Positions 36,301-47,800 of a stretch of DNA of 64,000 bases are shown in pieces. The stretch is from Polytrichum commune. Taxonomy: Eukaryota; Streptophyta; Polytrichopsida; Polytrichales; Polytrichaceae. Position numbers and translations under genes: made by a program. A model generated the notes under the pieces. The model did no database searches. It was given only the letters and a program-made list of their open reading frames with translations, and had not been told where the DNA came from. The stretch spans positions 34,955,501 to 35,019,500 of the forward strand of contig OX485805.1 of NCBI GenBank assembly GCA_950295325.1, in the 5' to 3' direction. How positions within the stretch are numbered: the stretch's first letter is position 1; every line of letters begins with the position of its first letter.

Positions 36301-39300
36301 AGCTTGGCCACTTCACACAATCTTGGTTGGGAAATGTCTACAGGTGCAAAAAATACAACAGCAATGAGGAGCATCTGCAATAATTGATTGACCTCAAAAT
36401 GTGCACAGGTGCATATAGTTTGGAGTGTTAAATCACCTGACAGCTAAAAATGTGAATAGTTTCTGATCTCGTGCCTTGAAATGACAATTTGAATACAGGT
36501 TATTGACTACATAATGAAGGACAGAGTTTGGTTTGGTGTTGGGAATCTGACTCGTTACAGTGACCTCTCCATGATTGTTTTGGGTCTCATTGTGGAGCAA
36601 ATTTCTGGTCTCTCCCTTCAAGATTTTGCTCGCCAAGAGATTTTTGAGCCTGTAGGTACTGCCTCATTTGCTGAATTCACCACCTCCAAATTGCTAATTA
36701 GATACATCATACAAGGGGGGACTAACTGCCTAAGTTACGTGCAATCACAGCCATGAGGTTTTTAATTTCCTGCTAGGTAGCTGTTGACATGCTTTGGTTG
36801 GATACACATTTTCTTTGGTAAAACATTATCTTTAAAATAGGCATGTGGATTGATGGACATGATTTTTTTCTTTTCACAGATCTGTGAAGGAGTTTATATC
36901 ATGTAGTCAGATACACAGTCAAAACTGCTAAAGATTTGGGGTCGAGCCTTGCCGGTTGGCAGCTTGGGATGCGGCAAACATCATTTCGTCCTATAGAAAC
37001 AACACGATTTGATCCCAAGGTGGTGCCTACGGAAATTGATCGAAAGCACCGCAACCGCATGTTGTGGGGTGAAGGTCAGTTCTTTGTGCATCAGGAGTAT
37101 TTGTGAATATATAAATACATATACAAATACAAGCAGCTAGTAGAGATCACTTGGAAATTGAGACGTTCTATTGTATACTTATCTATTTTTGAGAGTTCAT
37201 GAGGTTTTTTTCTCTCTTCAAATAAATTGAAAGAATGTTGTGGCAACATTTTGGTTGCAGTGCATGATCCAACTGCGTTTGTGATGGGTGGAGTGGCTGG
37301 TCATTGTGGTCTCTTTTCGACCATTGGTGATGTCTGCCGAGTATGTCATCACAAACTTCCAGAGGCTAAATTATTATGTAAAAAATATTAAAATATTGAA
37401 TTTACATCATAAATTTTGAAATAACAGAGTTACCTGTTAACTCAATGGGACTTTTCGTCAGGATTTGGTCCCCATATGATTTTCCGTTGGTCATTTTGCA
37501 TACAATATCATTGTTTTCTTTCCACTTTTGGTGCATGCTTGGTGGTAATGTTTGACTTTGAATGAAGAGCAACCTGTTTCAGTTCCTTGAGGGTCAAATC
37601 CATTTTGGTACCTTTTTGACATGCCAAACTGAGTTTGGCCTTTCAATAAACCAATATCAAATGTTCTTCGTTCAAACCTTCACATGACCACCTTCCAGCA
37701 TGCGCCAAAAACTTACCAAACATGGAAGGTGTTGTATGAAAATCAACCAACTCTCAACCAAAAGTCATGTTGAGCTAGAGGATAGCTCTAATGTCATAAT
37801 AATGCATTACTTTGTTATTCTCCTTTATTCTGTGCCACATAATACTACTCCAAAATAAAATTTTATATTAAATTGATACATATATCACATGATAGTTATG
37901 CTATACACCACCATTTGGAAGTTTCTGACTTTATGTACTGTAGAGGGTGCTCTATTTCCACTTGATCAGTGCCGGATTGGGATTCAAGTGGGTCTTACCC
38001 AATGTAGGATGACTCGTGACATAATTTGAGAGGAGGTAATCATTTTGGGTCAAAATAGAGAGTCCTCTACAGTGTTCCCCTTCCTTTTCTTCTTTACTTT
38101 TCTTCATGGCAACATATGATGCTGTCAGCCATAGTACATCAGAAGCTATTTTTTGTGAGGTTTTTCACTCATTTTTTGACTGCTTAGTAAAAATTAATGT
38201 TTTGGTCACACTGTACAATTAAAAATCTGGGGAGATGATGCAGTTTGCACAAGCTATTATGGCTGGTGGACTGGATCGGACAACCAAATTTCGACTTTTC
38301 AAGAAGGGGACTGTGCAGTTGTTCACCACACAAACAACCCCAACTTCCAAAAATACATCTCCCTTTGCCCTTGGGTAAAAATCCAACCCTTAGCTGGAAC
38401 CCAGTTTTGATCATATTATCCATCTGGACCTTATCTACAATGGACTGGATCATACTTTCCTTCCAGTATATTATATTTTTATGGTTTGTAGAGTAAAGTA
38501 GTACACCATCATTGAGATGTTAATGTCTGAGAGCCATATGTGATTTTTGTAAAACTAAATGCAGATGGGATGTTGCAGTCCGACGAGCAAAAGATGGGAA
38601 GTCATCTGCTGGCAAATATCTTGGACCACAGACATTTGGCCACACAGGGTTTACAGGTAAGCTCCCAAATTTCAGGCAGATTTCCTCATCATCACTGAAA
38701 ACTCCTGTTTAAAGCAAAAAAGCCTTGGTTAACCTCCTGACTGTGGAACAATGCTGTCATATTTTTGTAGGCACGTCACTGTGGATAGATCCAAATCGAA
38801 ATATGTTTGTGACCTTGTTATCAAATTCAGTTCATCCCACTCCGGTATATCTCAAGCATTCTTAGAGCCTCAATCTCATATTAGAAATTTGGAGAGTTAT
38901 TACCATTAATGTTAATTATTACAATCCGATTCATTGGATTTCCTGGCATGGAATAGATTCTTGACTAGGTTCCACTAACTAGAAATCATGGGTCTAAATG
39001 ACAGTCCAAAATGACCATAATTGCATCCTATAATTTAGACCCGCTCAGTCTAAATGACACAATGTCAATCTGGCCATTTGGATTGTGTGATTTAGACCCA
39101 TGTTTTCATGGCTGTTGCTCCTGAGAACATCATATTTCAAGAAATCCTCTAGGCTCTTGCTAAATTTGTCATAGAAGTTTTGTGGTTTGTGGTTTTACTT
39201 CCTTTTATCTTAAAATGAATTTATCACATGATTAAATATTGTGAGAGTACTTTCCACTATTTAAGTTTTTGTTTCAGGGATGGCACTCACCCATGCAACA

Positions 39301-39734
39301 CAATGTTAAGCTAAAGTGTATTTCCAGTTGGGGCCTAGTGCAAGCCTACCATTGACATTAAGTCTTGTTTATCAGAATCTCAATCTCTTTCATTTTGGGT
39401 TCAATTTTGTCAGCACAAGAGGTGACTATAGTAATTGAGCATTTGAAGAGTGATCTCATGTAGCAGATGTGAAATTTCAAATAATCAGTGTTTCTTTATT
39501 TCTGCTTTCTTTATTCAGATTGCAGGTCAACTTTCAAAAGTGGGCGAAATTCGGCGCATGATTGCAGATGCTGCAGTGCAGACTATGGCCCAGCACATAA
39601 CTCAACGAAATACCCTTACATGGAATCTTGGCTCCATCATTGACAAAGAGAAGAAAAATATGGCTATGAGGCATACACACATGAAGCCATTTAATCCTCC
39701 ATCAATTATTCTATACAAAAGTCATAAACATTGA
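33354..39734 (+). CDS. Serine beta-lactamase-type hydrolase (class C/esterase fold), many exons
   Basis: Exons chained by splice sites and phase: 33354-33425, 33585-33636, one small exon not found, 34386-34443, 35172-35223, 36029-36174, 36499-36651, 36963-37074, 37261-37340, 38244-38374, 38565-38656, 38771-38844, 39519-39734. They give about 412 residues plus the gap. Family blocks appear in order: AECIFPGGTVAFG near the N-terminus, IWDLGSLTK with the nucleophile motif S-x-x-K, VRHLLTHTAGLREF, RYSDLSMIVLG at the Tyr motif (Y-S-D, not the Y-x-N of true lactamases), FEPLGMRQTSF, MGGVAGHCGLFSTIGDVCR, FALGWDV, and FGHTGFTGTSLWIDP with H-T-G, the counterpart of K-T-G. An unknown small molecule or peptide ester/amide is a likelier substrate than antibiotics. 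The missing exon must take phase 1 to phase 2, between 33637 and 34385. No transit peptide is seen. Introns hold three family H MITEs and a family D element. Confidence 0.88.
33779..34139 (+). mobile_element. Family H MITE, intronic copy 1
   Basis: 361 bp with inverted ends AGAGTTATCCTTTAACTCAA and the complement of AGAGCTATCCTCTAGCTCAA-type sequence. It is flanked by ATT (33776-33778 and 34140-34142). It lies in the intron before the S-x-x-K exon, or contains the unplaced small exon region's border. Confidence 0.8.
34686..35042 (+). mobile_element. Family H MITE, intronic copy 2
   Basis: 357 bp, with the same termini and interior as the copy at 33779 (shared 'ctccaagtatgca', 'ttgaatttgaatg..aagcaac'). 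It is flanked by ATT (34683-34685 and 35043-35045). It sits between the S-x-x-K exon and the exon at 35172. Confidence 0.8.
35308..35960 (+). mobile_element. Family D CACTA-like element, intronic
   Basis: The ends 'ggcatttagtgtcac' and 'gtgacactaaacacc...gtgtagt' are inverted. The interior matches 2872-3432 ('gggttgcactaactacctag', 'tcatgccaagatattatt'). The stretch 35640-35830 is extra relative to that copy. It lies in the intron that ends at exon 36029. Confidence 0.6.
37426..37789 (+). mobile_element. Family H MITE, intronic copy 3
   Basis: 364 bp from AGAGTTACCTGTTAACTCAA to TTGAGCTAGAGGATAGCTCT, an almost complete inverted pair of ends. Flanks AAC/AAT differ by one base. It lies in the intron between 37340 and 38244. 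Confidence 0.8.
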
Positions 39735-39915
39735 ATGACAATCCTTAATTAAGTAGATTGAGGTTCTAATTGATTATTATGATACGGCAGTTTCATGAGC
39801 AGTTTGTCAAATTTGGGAGTAATTTGAGAGGTGCAAATCTGTAAAAAAGTCAAATCTTAGAAGAGGATCATAAGATATCACATCATAAAGATTTTAAGAA
39901 AGTCGTTGCTTTCAG

Positions 39916-41764
39916 ATTGCTTCAGCAGCTCGAGAATTTGAGTGAATTTTGCACAGGACCCAATCCTGTAGAAAAGCTGGAGGATTACCTCGTTCATGAT
40001 GGGCAAGTGCATGGTTGGCCATTGACAAGTAAGCTCTTTCACAGATATCATCTTGGGAATTTCAAGTGTAATCAATTATCAAACTTGTGCTCCACACGCT
40101 TCCTCCACATGCATGCAAATCAGTACCTGGTACTTTTTAATGCGTATTGATTCCCGTGAGTGTGTTGTGTGAAGTGGACATTCCTGAAGTGACAGACTAG
40201 GGGTAGCTCTCACTTTTCAAACCACATATTATGACTTACACTATGTAGGGTAGACTGTCAATCATGTTTTTGTGATTGACACATCTAAATATGTACGGTT
40301 GCCCTCAGGCTACCTGTGTGCTTAAATTGTTGCCTTCTAATAAATGTTGATCAGTTTGAATCAGTAATATCAGAGATCACCTTGATATTGTTGAACTTCA
40401 GGTCACATTCCTGTTAGGAAACCTACTGAATATATCTGAAAATAATAAAGAAAAGCCAAAAGAAATCAACATGTAACTGGTTGGCTTTGGAAAGTTATGG
40501 ATCTCAACTGGTTGGCTTTTGGAAAGTTTTGGATCTCAACTGGTTTCACCCAATTTTTTATCATTCATTCTTGAATTTTTTTCAACATGAATATAGATTT
40601 GAACCAACACGAGTAGGAGACATGGTTTCAAACATCACAATTCCATACAACGTGTTTGTAAAATGGGCATGTCTTATCTATGAGTGATCTAGAGTGGGCA
40701 ATGTCTATTTGACAAAGCAATTGTTTTCAACCTGTTTTTGGTAACCATGTTTTCTAATGTAAGAAATATTAATACAAAAATATAATGCAAGTTTTCGATA
40801 GGCAATGAAAAAATGCCAACTACTGAATAGGCAAAGCAGTTGTTTCGAACCTGTTGTTTGGAACCATGTTCTCTATTTGTGTAAGAAAGATATAAACACT
40901 CGATCACAATGTAAGTTTTGGACAGGTGATGAGAAACCACCAACCGATGATTTGACGAAGCAGTTGTTGAGAACCTCTTGAAATCTGGAACCATGCTTTC
41001 TGGTAATACAGAAAACATATCTAAAGATACCACTAAATTACAATGCAAAGTTTTTGACAGGTGACGGGAACCCGCCAACTGAAGAGACTGCAGCATCCAG
41101 CAACAACAACATTAACGAAAAGAGCAAGAAGAGAATCTCATTTGAGAATCCTCCCCTGGAGGATAAGTCGAGCACCATAAATGCAAAGTCCAGTAGCCTC
41201 AGAGCCTCAGAGTACTCCACAGAGCCTCAGATACTGACGTCATCAAAGCTCAAGCAGAAGCGGAAGATCCACATAGTCGTTGAACCCCCTTACAAGCGTC
41301 CATCTGAAACCTTGGAACCTGTGCAACCCAAAGTATTAAAGCTGCCTGCAGAGCAACAGCAGCTGGTGATCATGAACAAGAGGATATTGCCACCTCTGGT
41401 CTTCAATGACTCCCCCAAGTCTGATCAAAAGCTGGAACCTGTGCACGATAGAAAACCTGTCAATGAGTCTCGGAGCTATCAGTGCAAAAATGAAGAACCA
41501 ATTACACCAATCCCACCTACATCAATCCCACCACCACCACCACCACCAACCTATCCCAAGGAGCTGCGGCCAACACTGCGACCGGCTTCCAAATTACTAC
41601 CACAAAAGGTCCACGGGTCGCGTCCCCCACCTGACAAACCAACACATAAGAAGAAGGTCCACAAATGGAGTGATTTCAAGCAAGAGAAAACAAATTTAGG
41701 TGACACATCGATCTCAACTATGCGAATTTTTGATGTTTTCCCTCCTGTTTTTGTAAGAAGATGA
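39916..41764 (+). CDS. Unrecognised protein with Pro-rich C-terminus, 5' end unresolved
   Basis: Two exons fit by phase: 39916-40028 (acceptor GCTTTCAG, donor ACAA|GTAAGC) and 41061-41764 (acceptor TTTTGACAG). The first reads LLQQLENLSEFCTG, NPVEKLEDYLVHDG, VHGWPLTS and looks conserved rather than random. The second (about 234 residues) is basic and Ser/Lys-rich, with a run of nine prolines and histidine-rich KPTHKKKVHKW near the end, and stops at TGA 41762-41764. I do not recognise it. The phase at 39916 excludes a simple join to the last beta-lactamase exon, so I treat it as a separate gene whose first exon is unknown. An alternative is that it is a 3' alternative part of the same transcription unit. 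Confidence 0.5.
40385..40555 (+). mobile_element. Family B remnant with internal duplication
   Basis: 'aatcaacatgtaactggttgg' and 'tggatctcaactggtt' match family B, but a segment of about 33 bp ('ttgg.ttt.ggaaagtt.tggatctcaactgg') is present twice. Both ends are eroded. It lies in the intron between 40028 and 41061. Confidence 0.55.
40697..41085 (+). repeat. Tandem repeat covering a splice acceptor and exon start
   Basis: Units start at 40697, 40801, 40925 and 41060 (spacing 108, 124, 135). Each contains 'acaaagcagttgtt'-type sequence, 'gaacc.tgtt..ggaaccatg.t', 'aatgcaa.gtttt.gacag' and then 'ggtgatgagaaaccaccaac'-type sequence. The last boundary is the acceptor and first codons of the exon at 41061. 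Unit 40925 also has an intact acceptor GGACAG followed by an in-phase frame of about 18 codons. Confidence 0.8.
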
Positions 41765-43205
41765 ACTTCAAATTCTCACATTACGCTGACATGTTGAGCC
41801 CTCGCAGCGTAAACCAAAAGTAGAGAACATATGTGTTTGAAGTGAATATGTTGCACTTAAGTCAAGTTATTATTATGCTAAATCGAAATCTCCCCAAAAT
41901 CACCTAAAACATTTTATCCCAATTATGCTCCTTGTTAAAGGAAAAACTGTATCTCTAATGGTGCATCTTACCATACCAATGGCATCTTTGTAAGGTCATG
42001 ATTGTTTGCAAAAAAATTCAACCGTCCACATACCCCAAAGTAGAAGACTATAATGCAGACGTATACGCTAGTATGGTTGGCATAGGTGGTTGCTTGGACA
42101 AAAGAGTCTTTCTTGGTTTTGGGAATTACTGACAAGTGAGACTTGTTGATACATGCCCTTTAGGGTTTAATAATTTTTCTAAATGCTAACTCAACATTTA
42201 GCTATTGGTTCGTTGAACATTATTATGATACATATTTCAACCTTTCTAGTTTTTCAAAGAGAAAATATAGTAGCAAACCATTAAGATTGCAGCTTTGTGT
42301 CTAGTAGGCAATGATATAGTTTGATGTGATTAAATGTGAAAACAACATTGATATGTGAGTTTAGAGGCTTGTAATGGGTCAAGCCTTCCCAAAGTACAAC
42401 TACACAAGCATATATTGTATGACAACTATATAACCATGATTCAGATTGCTTAATGACATGTTTAGCATTCGTCAATATTCTCTTAAAGCCACACAAGTTA
42501 TACTAAATAGTATGGACATATGTATAGATGTGACTTACCATGGGCAACCCTATAGTGTGGCCCATAGTATACACCACCATGCAAGAAAATAGTTTGCAAC
42601 CCTAGTTACACTTGTCACGCTCCCATGATATACATAACTCCCTTCCTCTAGGTTGGAACTTGGAGGTCTTTCAAATGCAAACTATTTCCAATCCAAAAAA
42701 AATACAGTAATTTTACAACGTGAACCTCCAAATGTTCATTATTGTGGGTCGCTCAATAATGTGCACCTACAATTATATCTCCTATGTTTTTGGTGTGGAA
42801 ATAAGCTCAATAGAGTGGCCCATAGTATATACCATAATTAGCATACCAAAACCCATAACACTAAATAGCCCTATAAGTGTGGGCTACAATAATTCTCTTG
42901 AGACCACATTAATTTTCATCCCACGCCAGATCTCTAGTTCTCAACCAACGCACATGCCACACTAATTGGTTATGTAGAAAATCGATGTGAGTGAATAGTT
43001 TATTTTGTGTTGCTTTTGAAGTAAGGTAGATATTTTATTTTAAGTAAGATGTTGATTGAAAATATCGAGGAAGTATGAAGAAAAGACCCAGAATCTTGGA
43101 CGATTGTTGTTTCCACCCCACATAGACAATTAGAGTGACCCACATTAATAATTTCCACGCTAATTTTCCACCCACACTAACATGAATGACATGTGCTTGT
43201 TATAG
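41765..43205. other. Unassigned region
   Basis: No coding frame is supported. 'agtggcccatagtatacacc'-like phrases recur at about 42555 and 42816. The promoter or first exon of the coding segment at 43206 may lie here but is not identified. Confidence 0.4.
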
Positions 43206-43936
43206 GTGAAGAAAATGACGAGAACGTTGGCTATGATTCCTTGGTGTTGAATGCGGGTATGGGGAAGGCATTCACGGACATGCAACGGTTGAGATCCCGC
43301 GTCCTCAAGTTTGCAAAGCACATGCGATCTTTCAACAAACACATGGAAGAATTTGAGAGTGGAATGCATGAATGCAAACGTGTGTGGTTGAAAAAAGAGA
43401 GTAGTACAATTCACGAAGAGCCTCCTAACTATTCTCCAAACAAGGAGTATAATAACATGCAATGGAAAGAAGAAGAAGAGCTTAACCCTAATCACCATGT
43501 CGACAACCCATATCCCACGATTGAGCGTCAAAATTCCAACAAGGATCCGCTTAGCTTCTCATCTCGTGGGGAATTAGTCGACCGGCATCCCAAGAAGACG
43601 GAAAATTACAATGGAGTTTATAGTGACGAGGATGATGAATCCTTTGATTCTTTTGACACGGATGTTGTAGCGGCTTGTGAGGGTTGGGACCACTCCCCGA
43701 AAGACATGTGGCGGCCATCGAACGGTTTTGGTAGATTTGCATTGAATGCCAAGCTAAGCGACGACGAAGCTTATTTTAGTGCATTGCAAACTCCTCCGAG
43801 AGGAGAAAGCGAAAAACTACCAAGGAACTTTGAGAGGAGGTTGCCGGGACACTCTCTAGGGTTTCCAAAATACTTCGACTTGGCATCGGTTCAAGAAGAA
43901 GATGAGACCTTCGATTACACGATTCACGACTTCTAA
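43206..43936 (+). CDS. Unrecognised acidic, coiled-coil-like protein, 3' exon
   Basis: One long exon after acceptor GTTATAG (phase 1) to TAA at 43934-43936, about 242 residues. The N-terminal part (NAGMGKAFTDMQRLRSRVLK and FNKHMEEFESGMHECKRVW) is helical with heptad-like spacing. The middle is rich in Asn, Glu and Pro. An acidic stretch SDEDDESFDSFDTDVV follows, and it ends EEDETFDYTIHDF. The protein-like composition and absence of stops support coding. I do not recognise the family. The 5' exon is unknown. The acceptor phase equals that of exon 41061, so both could serve as alternative last exons after donor 40028; that is speculation. Confidence 0.6.
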
Positions 43937-44560
43937 AACGATGAGCACATGAACAACTTGGTGAATGCAAATGGTTTTCCATATACAAATTTGAGATGCA
44001 AAACTTGTAAACCTTGAATGCTTAATTAGGAGGTCTGACTCAAATCAAAGATGTTTCATCAAATATGAGGTCGATGTCTACATATTGCAAGGATTTTGTA
44101 TAGAGTGAATTCTAGACGATATCTATAGTATTGAAACAAGGACCGCTGTCATTGAAGTCCACCAGATTGTTAAAGAGGAAATTTCCTTCATATAAAAATT
44201 AAGATATTAAGATACTAAAATCAAAATCCCTTAAGCTTGTCTTTGGTAGGTTGAAAATGTAATTTTCATAACTTTGAAGAAAGGAATGAAAAAATAGATT
44301 ATGTTGCATAATTATTTCACAAGTCTCAAGTGAAGTATCCTTGAAAAAAAATGCTTGCCACCACATTTTGCCTACTTTAAGCATTTTACAGTTCTAGTGC
44401 ATTTGCTTAAAGGAATCATTGAGCTTCTTCGTCAAGCACACACTATGTATGTGAATGAGTGTAACATTGTAACTAATGCACCATGTAAATGAGAGTGGTT
44501 TCCTTCATATTTTTTGAAGAAGCAAGTGTCTAATGTCACCTAATACGCTTACCACCCTTG
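43937..44560. other. 3' flank, nothing recognised
   Basis: AT-rich. Presumably begins with the 3'UTR of the preceding gene. Confidence 0.4.
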
Positions 44561-44890
44561 GGGGTGAATTCTTCATACCACGTATGAACTAATGTGAGTG
44601 TAAGAAGGGTATTATTTGAGGCATTAGTGTACATTGTACACACAAGGCAAAGGTTTTTAATTTTTTTTTCCCTCTAGTGTGTACATGTAAAAAGGGCTAT
44701 TATGACTGTTGAAGTAAAGGTAGATTTACAAAAGGTTGCCCTAGGGTTTAGAGACAAAATTGACAATAGATGTGTTAGTTTCATCCAATTCACGTTTTCC
44801 TTCATTGTTGTCAGATGGTAATAGTCCTTAACAACTACCTTGTTCATTCTTGTTGGGGTTTGCATTTGGGTTCTAGGTTTTTACAAACCA
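44561..44890 (+). repeat. Dispersed repeat E, copy 1
   Basis: Matches 60585-61020 along its length: 'gtattatttgaggcattagt', 'ctctagtgtgta.at.taaaa', 'gtaaaggtaga', 'ccta.ggtttagag.'. It has no LINE insertion, so it shows the empty target of 60667-60772. Its class is unknown. Confidence 0.7.
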
Positions 44891-47800
44891 GAGGCTCATG
44901 GAGCGCTCATGGGCTCCCTTGAGTTTTGCTCTCTTGATTATGACTAACTTATTATGCATTATTATGTAGTGTAGATATTTATTACATTACATAGAAAGTT
45001 TAGTGAAAATACATGTGACCATTTTCTAGCCTACCATTAATATGTATACATTTATTTCCTCTGTAAACCTCTCGTGTATAAGGAGTTCAATTTCATAGTG
45101 ACCCACACAAGTCATTTAGGTTTCCAATGAAGAGTTCACCCCCATGGATTAGGATTACCACACAATGCTTGAAAAATCATTTACGTGGGTTGATGATGAA
45201 TAGTGTGGACCACACTAACTTGGGTATATAGTGTAATATATAGTTAGATCTATAGTGTAGTATATAGTAGTAGCTCACAAAGGTCGACTAAATATTCACC
45301 TCACATCATGGTGGGTACCTCATGTGTAGGTTATGATTCTTTGAAAAAATGTCAGTTCTACAAATGTATTGAACTTTATGTTATGATGAATGACTCGTAC
45401 AAGCCCATAGCCCACCTCGCTTTTCTAACGTGGAAGCCACACGCTACCACGCGCAAAGAACGAATTTTAGTGGAGGAAAGTTGGAGAAGCGCCCTCCCTT
45501 GTATGGGAGCTAGACCACGTACTCAAGTGGGTGCATTAAAGGAGTTCAACAATATCGGTGTGGGGAACTTGTATGTAACTTACACATGTTACCAATTGTC
45601 GCATGGGGTCTTGAATATTGCCCACGTGTGTAGCATATTCATTGGTGGAGGTGAGGTTTGTTTCATGGGATCTACACTAATTACTTCCCGTTAGTGTGGG
45701 TGGAAAAGTAGCATGGAAGAAAAAATTAGTGTGGGCCACACTAATTTTTCCAATAAAGGTGAAAGCAATGTGGGTTTCAAGGCCCCGGGTCTTATCCTAA
45801 GTCTTCATGAAGATTTCGGACCAGATCATTGAATATTGAAGATAGGAGAAAAGTAGCACAAAATAAAATGATCGCCCACATTAATTTCCTTTTAAAGTAT
45901 TTAATTTGGCCTACGCTAATTTTCTAGTAGAAAATTAGCATGGTTCAAAATTAAAGTGGCCCATATTAATTCTCAAGATGAGAATTAATGTGGGTTGATA
46001 ACTAATGTCACCCACATGGAGCAAGCACGGTCAAGTATACGGAAAAAGTGCTCCGGTATACTAAAACCATAATTTTTGGGGTCAAACGCCTAAAAGTAGT
46101 AGCAAAGTGTTGCTTCTATTGGATTTTTAATCATGGCGCCCTCTATTGTTGTGTTAGGTACTCAAATATAGAATATCAAGATGGGATCCTCAAAACTTAT
46201 CATTAAAAGTATTGCTCAAAAAGGTAATGGCTAAATATGGTTTTAGACGTAGATTTCATCACCTTAAATATTTTGAAGTTGGATTTTTTTCATATTCCTT
46301 GAATTCACTATAAATTTGAGGGCAGCATCACAAAAACTTGCGCAAAGAAAATCAATTTAATGTAATTTTATCATGCTTTAAACATATTTTAAACAATTAC
46401 GTGTCTAATATATCTACTTGCACGCTACCTGCACAATCTTCTAAGATATCTAGACTATTTTTGAAAAAAATATCAAGATAAATTGCTTGGCTTTGTAAAT
46501 CAATGTGTTTTTCAAATGTTTGTGATCTTTTTCTTCACAAAACTCAAAGTTAGTATACAATATTGAATCACTTTCATTTAAACCTATCTAGGGTAATGGA
46601 GTAGTGTACTTGACCATGATGTCGTGTAAATAGCGATCGTGTGTCATTGCAGCTCGAGTACCAACCACCACTAACAAACAACACTAAAACATAGCAAAGT
46701 CACACATAAACAACACACCTCGACATGACTCTCTTCCTTCTCACTTGGCAAGAATGCCAAGCCAAGGAGGAGGCTCCTCACTTAGGAGCCTTCCTCTCCA
46801 CAACTAAGATTCATCCATCCAAATCTAAATGAATGAAACCCAACGGATAAGGGGTGGCTGCCGAAGCCGCATACCGTGACAATGCTTGCATTGTGTATTA
46901 AATCTCATTATGAGAATTAGCGAGGGATCTAGAAAATTATTGTGTTGTTAGAAAACTTACCTGATTGACATAAAATACCATATGACACTAAATACAATAT
47001 TTGTCATAGTGAAGTAAATAAAAATAAAAAGGAAAAAAAAGGAAAAAAGGGGGGGAAAAAACCCCCTCATATATTCTCTACCCTCATTGAGACTATAGAA
47101 AACATTAGGAGCTACCTATGCAACTGTGAGGTTTTGTTCAATTATGTGGGCCATAACATTATTCAATTGAGTGACCAGGTTGGGTGAGGTCCACGGGGGC
47201 CAACACTCCCCGAAAATTAGAAGCTACGTGTGGCCAAGGATAAGGTCTTCTTTAATGATGGTATCAAACAAATTGAAGTGGTTTCAAAATAAAGCAGGCC
47301 CCACACAATGTGTTACTTTGATTTCAAAATAATGTAGGATGTTATAAATTCCATGAGATTAGGTTTATATTATTTCTAACATACCATGGCATAAAAAATC
47401 ACAAAAGCTTTATAGTGTATACATTCCCCCATCCCACCCACGGTGGATGAAAACTTGTCGACATATGAAAAAATGGGTTGAAGAATGTTCAATGACAATT
47501 TAGATAAGCAACGTGGAGGAGATTGGTTTAGGTTATGGCGTTGCATGATGAGAGTTTGGTGTTTTATTGGCATCTACAAATTGTATACCTTCTAGCAATT
47601 TGGTGTTGGCACATTTGTTTTTTTGCTTTTCACATGAATAAAAATGTTATAGGATTTCCATCACTCTGCTTGGAGATGTCATTGGTTTATGCTTCCGCAA
47701 TGAATGCATTTCATGTTGCTCTTGAGTACATATCAATTTTGTGTATGTATGTTTTATATTGTAGCTTTATGAAATTGCTTTGAGGCTTTGATACTTCTAA

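Noticed and set aside
39519-40028. Joining the last beta-lactamase exon to the exon at 39916
   Set aside because: Exon 39916 needs a phase-2 donor, and no GT in 39519-39734 provides that phase.
40689-41096. Minus-strand frame of 135 codons
   Set aside because: It is the complement of the tandem acceptor repeat, and its internal repetition comes from that array.
45308-45694. Plus-strand frame of 128 codons
   Set aside because: No family resemblance or splice context, and it lies among palindromic repeats. Kept only as a remark in the region entry.
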